A stretch of DNA of 64,000 nt from JBPCNH01 sp051001455 (lineage in GTDB: Bacteria > Actinomycetota > CADDZG01 > WHSQ01). The notes under the pieces were generated by a model. That model made no database searches, was not told where the DNA came from, and was given only the letters and a program-made list of their open reading frames with translations. The first letter of the stretch is position 1. Every line of letters starts with the position of its first letter. The DNA is taken from assembly GCA_051001455.1 (NCBI GenBank), contig JBPCNH010000015.1, forward strand, positions 1 through 64,000. The letters are read 5' to 3'. The position numbers and the translations under genes were made by a program. Positions 51,098-60,600 of this stretch are shown in pieces.

Positions 51098-52236
51098 GGA
51101 GTGAGCTCGTACGACAGCGGGTCAGTGATGTGCTCTACCCCCTCTTCCGTAACGAGCACAGTGTCTTCCAGGCGGACGCCGCCGATACCCGGGAAGTACA
51201 GGCCCGGCTCCACGGCTACGACGTCACCTTCCACGAAAGGCTCCGGTCGCCGGCCCATACGGGGACGCTCATGCACCTGCAGGCCCACGCCGTGGCCCAG
51301 TGAATGCCAGAAACCTTCGGTCAGCGGCTCGTTCCCAGCGTGATGCTCTTTCGTCGGGAAGCCGTTGCGGTGGAAATGCTCGACCACCTTGGCGTGAGCA
51401 TCTTTCGCCCCCGGTTTTATCGCGGCGAAAGCGATCTCCAGGGCCTCGCAGCAGGTTTTGTGGAGCTTCTTCAGTTCCTCCGAGGGCGTGCCCGGCACGA
51501 AGGTGCGGGTCATGTCGGTGTAGACCCCCGTCCGCCGGTCGCGGGGGAAACAATCGATGATGCAGGACTGGTCGGGCAAGATGGGACCACTTCCTGGCTC
51601 GTGTCCACGCAGGCATGCATCACCCGACTGGACGATGATCTCTTCGCTCTCGGCCCCCTGCATCAACAGCTCGGCCGACATCGATTCCCGGATCCATTCC
51701 GACGTCAGGATCTCGCCCTCGAACCGAAGCTGGCCGTTCGCCGTGGGCTCAGCCTCCCGCAGCATCCGGGCCGCGGTCAGCATGGCCGTCTCGACCGCCC
51801 GTTGCGCTCTCTCGATCCCCTCTAGCTCCCAGGGGGCCTTCCGACGACGGCGATCGGCCCAGGCGTCGGCATCGATGACGAGATCTATCCCGGTGCTCCT
51901 CAGGTAGTCCGCCTCGGCCAGTGGGAACGCGGGAGGAACGATGACCGTCCGGGCGCCTATCCGCCGGAGCACTCGGGCCGCCAGCTCAGCTTGGATCATC
52001 TCGACCGGGAACTTCTCGTTCGTGATGAGCTCCTCGGATCCGAGTGACTGGTCGGTCAGGAACTCGTCGATCACGTCTTCACGGGTGGAGAAGATGGGTT
52101 CCTCGAGCAGGCTGCCAACCAGGATCCGTTTGTCGTCATGGTCGATGAAGATCATCGGGTCCATCACGGCCTCACCGATCTCGTGGCGCATCTCGGGACT
52201 GCTGAGTGCGTCTGCGATCAATAGATAGGTAGTCAT
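51094..52236 (-). CDS. M24-family Xaa-Pro aminopeptidase-like enzyme
   Basis: A 380-residue pita-bread-fold metallopeptidase. The metal ligands are visible as Asp in CIIDCFPRD and YTDMTRTF, His in HSLGHGVGLQVHE, and Glu in VVAVEPGLY and GGVRLEDTVLV. The N-terminal 150 residues form the usual creatinase-like domain. Such enzymes remove an N-terminal residue before proline; the actual substrate is unknown. It lies inside the his operon with four-base overlaps on both sides (hisF, hisI), an unusual passenger there. Confidence 0.9.
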   Translation of the reverse strand: MTTYLLIADALSSPEMRHEIGEAVMDPMIFIDHDDKRILVGSLLEEPIFSTREDVIDEFLTDQSLGSEELITNEKFPVEMIQAELAARVLRRIGARTVIVPPAFPLAEADYLRSTGIDLVIDADAWADRRRRKAPWELEGIERAQRAVETAMLTAARMLREAEPTANGQLRFEGEILTSEWIRESMSAELLMQGAESEEIIVQSGDACLRGHEPGSGPILPDQSCIIDCFPRDRRTGVYTDMTRTFVPGTPSEELKKLHKTCCEALEIAFAAIKPGAKDAHAKVVEHFHRNGFPTKEHHAGNEPLTEGFWHSLGHGVGLQVHERPRMGRRPEPFVEGDVVAVEPGLYFPGIGGVRLEDTVLVTEEGVEHITDPLSYELTP

Positions 52237-53003
52237 GGGCGTGGAATCCTAACGGGCAGCCCTCGCTCTGCCAGCGCCGCCTTGGCCTCGGCGACCGAGA
52301 ACTCACCGAAGTGGAAGATGGAAGCTGCCAGTGCCGCCTCTGCGCCGCCGAGTGCGGGGTCCACGGCATCGGCTAGATGCTCGGGCTTACCGGCCCCGCC
52401 CGACGCGATCACGGGCGCCGGAACGGTCGAGGAAACCGCACGCGTGAGATCGAGGTCGTACCCGTTGGTCGTCCCGTCACGGTCCATCGAGGTCAACAGG
52501 ATCTCGCCAGCCCCGAGGGAGCATCCCTTAGCCGCCCACGCCACCGCGTCGATACCCGTGTCGGTCCGCCCGCCTTCGATGTAGACCTGCCAGCCGGGCC
52601 CGGTTCGGCGCGCGTCGATCGCCAAGACGATCGCCTGACTACCGAACTCATCGGCGGCTCTGCGTATCAACCCCGGATCTCTAACCGCAGCGGTGTTGAC
52701 CGCCACCTTGTCTGCCCCGGCGCGCAGGAGCCGCCTCACGTCGTCCACCGTCCGGACCCCACCCCCGATGGTCAGCGGGATGAATACGGTCTCGGCGGTG
52801 CGGGCCGCGACGTCCAGGATGAGATCGCGTCCTTCAGAAGAGGCGGTTATGTCCAGGAAGACGATCTCGTCGGCGCCTTCTTCGTCATAGCGACCGGCCA
52901 GATCGACGGGATCGCCGGCGTCCCGTATGTCTACGAACCTCACCCCTTTAACGACGCGGCCTCCATCGACATCGAGACAAGGCACGATCCGTTTGGCGAG
53001 CAT
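52233..53003 (-). CDS. hisF: Imidazole glycerol phosphate synthase, cyclase subunit
   Basis: A 256-residue TIM barrel. Asp11 (VPCLDVDGG) and the second catalytic Asp (VLAIDARRTGPGW) are present. Phosphate loops TIGGGVRT and ASGGAGKPEHLAD fit HisF. It uses ammonia from HisH to form imidazole glycerol phosphate and AICAR. A gap of 45 bases separates it from hisA. The stop overlaps the peptidase gene start. Confidence 0.96.
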   Translation of the reverse strand: MLAKRIVPCLDVDGGRVVKGVRFVDIRDAGDPVDLAGRYDEEGADEIVFLDITASSEGRDLILDVAARTAETVFIPLTIGGGVRTVDDVRRLLRAGADKVAVNTAAVRDPGLIRRAADEFGSQAIVLAIDARRTGPGWQVYIEGGRTDTGIDAVAWAAKGCSLGAGEILLTSMDRDGTTNGYDLDLTRAVSSTVPAPVIASGGAGKPEHLADAVDPALGGAEAALAASIFHFGEFSVAEAKAALAERGLPVRIPRP

Positions 53004-53048
53004 GCGCGCTCTAGGCCCGGATGAGGTGAGCGGGGAACTGGGCTTCGT

Positions 53049-53819
53049 TCATACCTCGCGCAGCGGAAGCTCGGCGCGCCCGGCCGCCGCCTCGTCGGCA
53101 GCGAACATCGCCTTTTTCACATCGAACTTGTTCTCGTAGAAGGCTCGTCCGACGATCGCGCCTGCGATCCCCTCGCTCTTCAAGCGTGCCACCGTCTGGA
53201 GATCGCTCAGTGAAGAGATCCCCCCCGATGCGATAACCGGCAACGTGGTCGCTCCCGCCAGCCGCATGAGCCCTTCCACGTTCGGACCACTCATGGTGCC
53301 GTCGCGCTCGACGTCCGTATAGATGAACCAAGAGACCCCCGCATCCTCGAAAGCCTTGACCGCATCGAGCACCGGCACGCCGGATCCCACGGTCCAACCA
53401 TGTGACGCCAGTTCGTCTCCACGGGCATCGAGGGACACGGCGATGCGCTCGCCGTACCTCTTGCATGCCTTGGCCATCGCGACGGGATCCTCCAGCGCCA
53501 CCGTGCCGAGGACCGCTCGATTGGCGCCCGCGGCGAGGATCTCTTCGACGTCGTCCAGCGACCGCATCCCTCCGCCGGCTTGCACCGGACAACTTGCCGC
53601 CTTGACTACTTCGATGACGAGCTCGCGGTTCACCGGCTCCCCCGTCTTGGCACCGTCGAGATCGACGATGTGGAGCCACCTGGCGCCCGCCCTGCAGAAC
53701 CCGATGGCCACCTTCACAGGATCGTCGGAATAGACGGTCTCGGTTCCGAAACGGCCTTGCAGGAGCCGTACACATCGGCCGCCGGCGATGTCCACGGCGG
53801 GAAAGACGATGAAGCTCAC
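53049..53819 (-). CDS. hisA: ProFAR isomerase (HisA; possibly dual-function PriA)
   Basis: A 256-residue TIM barrel isomerising ProFAR. The N-terminal catalytic Asp is in FPAVDIAGGRCVRLLQGRF, and the C-terminal one in YTDVERDGTMSGPNVEG. In many actinobacteria without trpF this protein (PriA) also does the TrpF reaction. No trpF lies in the trp cluster here. The YTDVERDGTMSGPN stretch looks HisA-like rather than the VTD(V/I)TKDGTL form of PriA, so single function is quite possible. Start GTG 53819 follows the hisH stop by one base. Confidence 0.93.
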   Translation of the reverse strand: MSFIVFPAVDIAGGRCVRLLQGRFGTETVYSDDPVKVAIGFCRAGARWLHIVDLDGAKTGEPVNRELVIEVVKAASCPVQAGGGMRSLDDVEEILAAGANRAVLGTVALEDPVAMAKACKRYGERIAVSLDARGDELASHGWTVGSGVPVLDAVKAFEDAGVSWFIYTDVERDGTMSGPNVEGLMRLAGATTLPVIASGGISSLSDLQTVARLKSEGIAGAIVGRAFYENKFDVKKAMFAADEAAAGRAELPLREV

Positions 53820-53820
53820 G

Positions 53821-54384
53821 TTATCGCTCGACCCACTTCCTCAATAGAGATATGCCTATATCCCCGCTCTTCTCGGGGTGGAACTGCACGCCCACAACCG
53901 AACCGTGCTCGACCCGAGCGGCGAAGGTCTGCCCATGGTCGCACCATCCGGACACGATCGAGTCATCGCGCGGGAAGGCGGCATAAGAGTGATCGAAGTA
54001 GTAATGGTCGCCATCGACGGTGTTCCACCCGATGTGAGGGACCGTCACGGTGCCCGTGAGCTTCTCGCACCTCCCGGCGAATACCCCCAAGCCGGGATGG
54101 CCTCCTCCCTCCCCCGAGCCTTCGAACAGGATCTGCATGCCCAGGCAGATCCCGAGGTAGGGCCGCTGCGCGTCGATCCAACCCAAGACATGGTCGGACG
54201 ATCCCCCGGCCCGCATGTTGTCCATGCACCTGCCGAAGATCCCCTGGCCCGGAACGCACAGAGAATCGGCTCGACCGAGCTCCGACGATGACGATGAGAT
54301 GAAGGTGGTGGCTCCCGCAGCCTCGAGTGCCTTGGCTACGCTGCGGAGGTTCCCCATCCCGTGGTCGAGGATCCCAACCTTCAT
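53821..54384 (-). CDS. hisH: Imidazole glycerol phosphate synthase, glutamine amidotransferase subunit
   Basis: A 187-residue class I glutamine amidotransferase feeding ammonia to HisF. The nucleophile Cys is in GICLGMQILF (about 83), and the His-Glu pair in VQFHPEKSG near the end. The oxyanion loop region PGQGIFGRCM is present (usual form PGxGxF). ATG 54384 overlaps the hisB stop (ATGA); upstream codons of the open frame belong to hisB. Confidence 0.95.
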   Translation of the reverse strand: MKVGILDHGMGNLRSVAKALEAAGATTFISSSSSELGRADSLCVPGQGIFGRCMDNMRAGGSSDHVLGWIDAQRPYLGICLGMQILFEGSGEGGGHPGLGVFAGRCEKLTGTVTVPHIGWNTVDGDHYYFDHSYAAFPRDDSIVSGWCDHGQTFAARVEHGSVVGVQFHPEKSGDIGISLLRKWVER

Positions 54385-54950
54385 AAGACCCCTTTGGTCG
54401 AAGGAACCTCGCCCGAGGCGCGCGGATCCACCGCCACAGCGTCCGACAATGCCCGGGCTACAGCTTTGAAGATCGCCTCGACGGAATGGTGGGGGTTGCG
54501 GCCAGCGCGCAAAGAAACGTGCAGGGTCAACCCTGCCGCACGGCACAGCGCCTGCAAGAACTCCTCGGTGAGCGAAGTTTCGTATTGACCGATCTGCTCG
54601 GCTTCGATCGCGGCCTCGTAAACGAGGAGCGGGCGCCCCGAGATATCGAGCGCCACCTCGGCGAGGGCCTCTTCCATCGGCACGAGGGCATCGCCGTAAC
54701 GCCGGATCCCCGCCTTGTCCCCGAGCGCTTCCAGCAGGGCTTGTCCGAGAGCGATCCCGGTGTCCTCGATGGTGTGGTGGGCATCGATCTCGAGATCGCC
54801 GGTGGCGTCGATACGCAGCCCGAGCCGGCCGTGGCGGGCAAGCTGATCGAGCATGTGGTCGAAGAATGGGATACCGGTAGCGACGGCATGCTCGCCTCCG
54901 TCGAGGTCGAGACGCACGGAGATAGAGGTCTCGGATGTGGTGCGCGTCAC
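54381..54950 (-). CDS. hisB: Imidazoleglycerol-phosphate dehydratase
   Basis: A 189-residue manganese enzyme for the sixth histidine step. The two metal-binding repeats are clear: FFDHMLDQLARHG and DAHHTIEDTGIALGQAL in the first half, and the matching EEFLQALCRAAGLTLHV and NPHHSVEAIFKAVARAL in the second. No phosphatase domain is fused, unlike the E. coli HisB. GTG 54950 follows the hisC stop by one base; a longer frame would overlap hisC. Confidence 0.95.
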   Translation of the reverse strand: MTRTTSETSISVRLDLDGGEHAVATGIPFFDHMLDQLARHGRLGLRIDATGDLEIDAHHTIEDTGIALGQALLEALGDKAGIRRYGDALVPMEEALAEVALDISGRPLLVYEAAIEAEQIGQYETSLTEEFLQALCRAAGLTLHVSLRAGRNPHHSVEAIFKAVARALSDAVAVDPRASGEVPSTKGVL

Positions 54951-54951
54951 C

Positions 54952-56058
54952 TCAGATCGTCGCGACCGCACCGTGCACCTCCTCCATGGCATCGAGGAAG
55001 GCGTCGGTCTCCTCCGGCAGACCCGCGGTCACCCGGAGGCATCCCACGTCCTCGCCTTGCGTCCGATAGCGGATCGCCGGGTTGTCCGAGTAGTCCCGCA
55101 CCAGCACCCCCCGGTCGAGCAGAGCCTGCCAGGTATGGCGCGCCCGCTCGATCTCGTAGAGGACGAAATTCGCCTCCGAACGGAAGGCATGAACGCCCAT
55201 CGCCTGCAGGCCCTGGATCAACCGTTGCCGTTCTTCGACGATGCGAGCGACCGTCCGGTCGGTGACGGCACGATGACGAAGAGCCGCCACGCCGAACAGC
55301 TGAGCGAACGACGAGATGTTGTAGGGAAGCCGAACTTTGCGAAGCGCGTCGATCGCCCAGGGCTGAGCCAGCAGATAGCCGAGCCGCGCTCCGGCAAGGC
55401 TCCAGGCTTTGGAGAACGTGCGCGTGATCACCAGATTGTCGTGCTGGTCGAGTAGCTCTTGCGCACTGGCGCCTTCGCCGGCGAACTCGATATAAGCCTC
55501 ATCGACCACCACGAGCGGGACCGCGTCGCACAGGGCCGTCACGTTCTCTCGATCACCGGTCGATCCCGTCGGGTTGTTGGGCGAGCATAGAAGGACTATG
55601 TCCGGGGAAAAACGTTCGAGAACCCCTGCGATCGCGTCGGCCTCGATCTCCAGGTCCGATCCGCGGGGGGCGCTCACGGTATCGGTGGCGGCGATCCTGG
55701 GTATCAATGAGTGCAGTGAATAGGTCGGTTCGAACGTCAGACTCGTCCTCCCGGGTCCTCCGAACGCGAGGAAGAGTTGCAGCAGGACCTCGTTCGACCC
55801 GTTCGCCACCCATATCCCGTCCGAACGCCACCCGGTGTGCTCCGTCAGAGCATCCAACAATCCTGAGGAATCCTTGTCCGGATAGCGATTCCAGGCGGTG
55901 GCCTCCATAGCTTGAGTGACCTCGGCAACGACTTCGACCGGAGGAGGATAGGGCGACTCGTTGGTGTTCATCCGATGGGGAGCGGGCCTTTGCGGAGATT
56001 CGTAGGGCTCGACGTCGATCAGATCAGAACGCACCGAGAGGTAGTCCGGATCTGTCAT
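54952..56058 (-). CDS. hisC: Histidinol-phosphate aminotransferase
   Basis: A 368-residue class I/II PLP aminotransferase. The substrate-entry block LIDVEPYESPQR, NTNESPYPPP near the N-terminus, NGSNEVLLQLFLAFGGPG, the NPTGS segment, the PLP-site VDEAYIEFAG and the PLP lysine in TRTFSKAWSLAGARLGYLL (about 215) are present. Specificity for histidinol phosphate follows from operon position. ATG 56058 overlaps the hisD stop. Confidence 0.94.
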   Translation of the reverse strand: MTDPDYLSVRSDLIDVEPYESPQRPAPHRMNTNESPYPPPVEVVAEVTQAMEATAWNRYPDKDSSGLLDALTEHTGWRSDGIWVANGSNEVLLQLFLAFGGPGRTSLTFEPTYSLHSLIPRIAATDTVSAPRGSDLEIEADAIAGVLERFSPDIVLLCSPNNPTGSTGDRENVTALCDAVPLVVVDEAYIEFAGEGASAQELLDQHDNLVITRTFSKAWSLAGARLGYLLAQPWAIDALRKVRLPYNISSFAQLFGVAALRHRAVTDRTVARIVEERQRLIQGLQAMGVHAFRSEANFVLYEIERARHTWQALLDRGVLVRDYSDNPAIRYRTQGEDVGCLRVTAGLPEETDAFLDAMEEVHGAVATI

Positions 56059-57347
56059 AGCTCCGTTCCCTCGAGTCGTTCCCAGACGGCGCGTGCGTGG
56101 GCGTGAAGACCCTCGGCTTCGGCCAGCGCGTCGATGCTTGGAGCGAGCCGCTGGAGCGCCGGCCGGTCGAGCTTCGACACGTAGATCGACTTCATGAAGT
56201 CACGGGTAGATAGACCTGACGCCCAGCGGGCCGTTCCTCCGGTTGGAAGAACGTGATTCGTTCCCGCCACGTAGTCACCTGCAGAGACCGGAGAGAAGAG
56301 ACCTAGGAACACCGCACCCGCATTGCGGACCCTCGACATCGCTTCTTCGGCGCCGTCGAACATCAGCGAGAGATGCTCGGGGGCGAAGGCATTGGCGACC
56401 TCGAAGGCCTGATCGACGTCCCGAACGAGCACGGCGGTGCCTCCCTCGATGAGCGCATTCTCGACATCATCGGGGCGTTCGTGCAACGCAACCTGTCTCT
56501 CCAAGGCTCCCATCACGCGTTCGGCGAGTTCGGGGTCCCACGTGATCAGAACGTGAGAACCATGAGGCCCGTGCTCGGCCTGAGCGATCAGATCGGCGGC
56601 TATGACTTCGGGGCGGATCGATCCGTCTGCGATGACGCATATCTCGGTGGGGCCCGCTTCCGAATCGATACCGCACGACCCCTGCACCGCTCTCTTCGCT
56701 AGCGTCACGTAGATGTTGCCCGGCCCGACGATCTTGTCGACGGGTCTGACGGTCTCCGTTCCGAAGGCTAGAGCGGCTATCGCTTGTGCACCTCCCACGC
56801 GGTAGACCTCATCGATGCCTGCGACCGAGCAGGCCGCCAGGACGACCTCGGGGACGGCACCATCCCGGCCGGGGGGAGAGCAAACGGCCAGAGTCTCGAC
56901 GCCGGCAACACGAGCGGGCACCGCCGCCATCAGAACGCTCGAGGGATAGGCGGCCCTGCCGCCGGGAACGTATATCCCGGCGCGCCGGAGCGGACGGAAG
57001 ACCTCGCCCGCCAACCCGGCCTCGGCTTCGCCTAGAGAGTCGGCCGGGCGCTGCTTCTCGTGGGTCGTCCGGAGGCGCTCGTGCATCACCTCGAGTGCAT
57101 CGATCAACTCCGGACGAACGAGCCGGCGAGCCTTCGCGATCACATCGGGATCGACCCGCAGATCCTCGGGCTCGAGACGCACGCCGTCGTAGCGGCTGGT
57201 GAGCTCGACGAGAGCTGCATCGCCTTCCAGGCGAACCTGGTCGATGATGGAGCGCACGACCTCCAGAGGCTCCTCGCCCGGAGTGGCCTGCGGCCGAGAT
57301 ATGTGAAGTGGTGCGGCCGCATCCCGGCCGTCGATCGATTCCAACAT
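56055..57347 (-). CDS. hisD: Histidinol dehydrogenase
   Basis: A 430-residue zinc enzyme performing the last two oxidations to histidine. Blocks seen are RRAGIYVPGGRAAYPSSVLM, YRVGGAQAIAALAFGTETV, KIVGPGNIYVTLAKR, GPTEICVIAD, LIAQAEHGPHG (zinc Gln and His), FAPEHLSLM (general base Glu-His) and AGTNHVLPTGG. First gene of the his operon. ATG 57347 has TAGGCT six bases upstream, so the long his-trpE message may be leaderless; no leader peptide or T-box was seen. Confidence 0.96.
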   Translation of the reverse strand: MLESIDGRDAAAPLHISRPQATPGEEPLEVVRSIIDQVRLEGDAALVELTSRYDGVRLEPEDLRVDPDVIAKARRLVRPELIDALEVMHERLRTTHEKQRPADSLGEAEAGLAGEVFRPLRRAGIYVPGGRAAYPSSVLMAAVPARVAGVETLAVCSPPGRDGAVPEVVLAACSVAGIDEVYRVGGAQAIAALAFGTETVRPVDKIVGPGNIYVTLAKRAVQGSCGIDSEAGPTEICVIADGSIRPEVIAADLIAQAEHGPHGSHVLITWDPELAERVMGALERQVALHERPDDVENALIEGGTAVLVRDVDQAFEVANAFAPEHLSLMFDGAEEAMSRVRNAGAVFLGLFSPVSAGDYVAGTNHVLPTGGTARWASGLSTRDFMKSIYVSKLDRPALQRLAPSIDALAEAEGLHAHARAVWERLEGTEL

Positions 57348-57353
57348 CGCCTC

Positions 57354-57359
57354 AGCCTA
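57354..57359 (-). promoter_or_regulatory. -10 box of the his-trpE operon (leaderless type)
   Basis: TAGGCT on the minus strand, six bases before the hisD ATG. It rules out a long attenuator leader if used. Confidence 0.5.
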
Positions 57360-57395
57360 TCGGCCGCCTCACGTGTCGGAGAAGGGAGGGAGCGC

Positions 57396-57620
57396 TCAAC
57401 CTAGATAGCCGCATGCGCGGCAAGAGATCGAACCCATGACCATCGAAAGTCGGGTGCTGCCACAGGAGGGGCACTTGTCCAATCCGTCGATCCAGCGGGG
57501 ATGCTCGGCCTGGCAGTCTGGGCAGATCAGGATCTGCTCGCCTTTGACGACGCCTCTCCCCCATGGGGACGCGCCCTTCACCGGGTCGGTCTGGATGCGT
57601 TGGCAGCGGTAGCACGGCAT
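57396..57620 (-). CDS. Small zinc-ribbon protein with four CxxC motifs
   Basis: A 74-residue protein with CxxC at the N-terminus (CYRC, 3-6), then CPDC, CPSC and CRAC, enough for two zinc ribbons. RIQTDPVKGASPWGRGVVKG between the first two motifs resembles small actinobacterial zinc-ribbon proteins of unknown function found near dnaE or his genes. Such ribbons bind nucleic acid or proteins. ATG 57620 gives the first CxxC directly. No clear ribosome-binding site. It lies between dnaE and hisD. Confidence 0.72.
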   Translation of the reverse strand: MPCYRCQRIQTDPVKGASPWGRGVVKGEQILICPDCQAEHPRWIDGLDKCPSCGSTRLSMVMGSISCRACGYLG

Positions 57621-57674
57621 CAGCGGCCATCATGGCACCGACGCGTCACCGCGCGCCATAGCTCAACCGCCGCT

Positions 57675-60600
57675 TCAGGCGTCGACGAACGCGGCGGGTC
57701 CGAGCAACGCTTTCAGCTCGGCATGCAGCCCGTTAGAAGTATCCACGCAGAACTCGCTACCCAGCCGGAGCACCGTCGTCTTCGATCCATTCGAAAGTCT
57801 CAGGAAGACGTTGGTGTCACCGGGGTGACCGGCGAGGATCTGTTTCAACGAATCGATGACGTTCGAGGTGCAGGCCTCGCCTGGAAGCGTGATCTGCAGA
57901 GGCTGCTCGACCCCGAGCTTCGGCTCGCGAACGTCGGAGGCGATGATCTTTATGGAGTCGTCACGCACGTCCCTGTCGACTCGCCCGCTCACCAACAGGA
58001 TCGCATCTGGTCTCAATGTGGCGGCATGTTTCTCGAAGACCTTGTTGAAAACCAAGATCTCTACGGAGGCACCCGAGAGATCCTCGAGCTGCATGATCAC
58101 CATGATCCCGCCGTTCTTGGTGACGCGCTTGGAGTAGCCGGCTACGAGCCCCCCGACGGTGAGCATCTCGCCGGGCTTCCGGGTCCCCAACCCGCTGATG
58201 AGACTGTCACACATCCGGTTCAGCAGCCCTTCGACCCCAAGCAACGGATGATGGGAGACGTAGACCCCCAGCATCTCCTTCTCTTTAGCGTTGAGCAGCT
58301 CGCGTGGGTGCTCCTCGAGACCGACCGGTTCGTCTTGTTCCTCCGGTGCTTCGCCGGCCATCGCATCGGAGAAGAGGTCGAACTGACCGATCGCCTCGTT
58401 CTCTCGGCGCGCTCTCGCCTGGGCCACCACCGCTTCGCAACAGTCGAGCAGACCCTTCCGGGTGTGCCCGAGGGACTCGAACGCTCCGGCCCAGATCAGG
58501 GACTCCACGGTCTTCTTGTTGAGACAGACCGCGTCGACCTTGCGGCAGAAGTCGTGGAAGGACGTGAAAGGGCCCTCCTTCTGGCGGGCGCTGATGATCC
58601 TCTCGACCACTCCTTCGCCGACACCCTTCACCGCGGAGAGACCGAACCGGACCGAATCTCCGACCGGCGTGAAATCCATGTCGGATGAGTTCACATCCGG
58701 CAGAAGGACGGGGATGCTCATCTTGCGAGCCATGGCGAGATACTTGGGCTTGTCGTCCTTGCGGTCCTTGACCGAGGTGAGCAGAGCCGCCATGTACTCG
58801 ACCGGGTGGTAGGTCTTCAGCCACGCGGTCTGATACGCCACGTAGGCATAACAGGCCGAATGGGCCCGGTTGAAGGAGTAATCGGCGAAGGGCTGGATCA
58901 GGTTCCACAGCTTGCGTGCCGCCGGCTCATCCATCCCGGCCCGCTTGCAACCGTCGATGAAGACCGGTTCCTCCGCGGCCATCATCTCTCGGTTCTTCTT
59001 CCCGATCGCTTTTCGCACCTTGTCTGCCTTGCCCGGCGTATATCCCGCGAGGCGTTGCAGCATCAGAACGACCTGCTCCTGGTAGACGAGGATGCCGTAC
59101 GTCTCTTTCGTGAAATCTTCGAGAGTCGGATGGAGATAAGAGATCTTCTCGGGATGGTTCTTCCGATCAACGTAGGCCGGGATCTGCTCCATCGGGCCGG
59201 GGCGATACAGCGCGATGAGAGCCATGATGTGCTCGAACCGGTCGGGCTTCAACTGCGTGAGGAGCCGGCGCATACCGTCGGACTCGAGTTGGAAGACACC
59301 GTCGGCATCACCCCGGCGAAGCATCTCGTAGACCTTGTCGTCCTTGAAGTCGAGGTTGTCCACGTCGATCTCTTCACCTTTGTGAGCGCGCACGTAGTCG
59401 CGGGTGAGCTCGATGACGGTGAGGTTCCGCAATCCGAGGAAGTCCATCTTCAAAAGCCCGAGATCCTCGATCATGTACTTGTCGTATTGCGTCACGATCT
59501 CATCGTGGTCACCGCGCTTCAGCGGCACATGCTCGATCAGTGGATCGCGCCCGATAACGACACCTGCAGCATGGATACCGGCCGACCTCTTGAGATTCTC
59601 GATCCCTTTGGCGGTATCGAGGATCTCCTTGGCAGCACCACCCTCCTCGTAGGCCTGCTTCAACTCGGGGGCATCCTTGAGAGCTTGTTCCAGTCCCGAG
59701 TCGCGCCCCATGATCAAGGGCGGATACATCTTCGTGAGCCGGTCGCCGTCCTGGTACGGGTACCCGAGCACACGCGCTGCGTCCTTGATCGCCTGCTTGC
59801 CTTTGATCGCGCCGTAGGTGACGATCTGAGCGACGCGGTCCGCCCCGTACTTGTCCGAGACGTACCGGATAACGTCGCTGCGCCGGCGGTCGTCGAAGTC
59901 GATGTCGATGTCGGGCATCTCGATACGCTCGGGGTTGAGGAAGCGCTCGAACATCAGGTCGTACTTCAGCGGGTCTAGCTCCGTGATCCCCAGGGCGAAG
60001 GAAACGATGGAACCCGCCGCGCTTCCGCGCCCCGGACCCACCCGGATGCCCTGGTCCTTCGACCACTGCACGAAATCCTGGACCACGAGGAAGTAGCCCG
60101 CGAAACCCATGTCCGAGATAACGCCTAGCTCGTAATCGGCCCGCTTCTTGACCTCCGAAGAGACGTCTTCGTAACGCTTGCGGACGCCTTGCATCACGAG
60201 ATCCCGCAGATGACCGTCGAGCGTGGTGCCCTCGGGGACCTCGAAATGCGGAAGGATCGCCTTGCCCATCGTGATCTCGACGTTGCAGCGTTCGGCGACC
60301 TCGAGGGTCATCTCGCACGCACCCGGCCACCGCTCGAAGGCGCGCTGCATCTCTTCGGGGGACTTCAGATAGAACTCGTCCGAGTCGAACTTGAAGCGAT
60401 TCGGATCCGACAAGACCGAGCCGGTGTTGACGCACAGCAGCACTTCGTGCGCGGCGGCATCCTTCTTGAGCGTGTAGTGAGAATCGTTCGTCGAGACCCA
60501 CGGGATGCCCATCTCCTTGCCGATCGCTACCAGCTCGTCGTTCAGGGGCTTCTGCACATCGATCCCGTGGTCTTGGAGCTCGAGGTAGAACCGGTCGCCG

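Noticed and set aside
57300..57360. Attenuator or leader peptide before hisD
   Set aside because: No His-rich short frame or terminator pair; the -10 box lies too close to the start codon to allow a leader.
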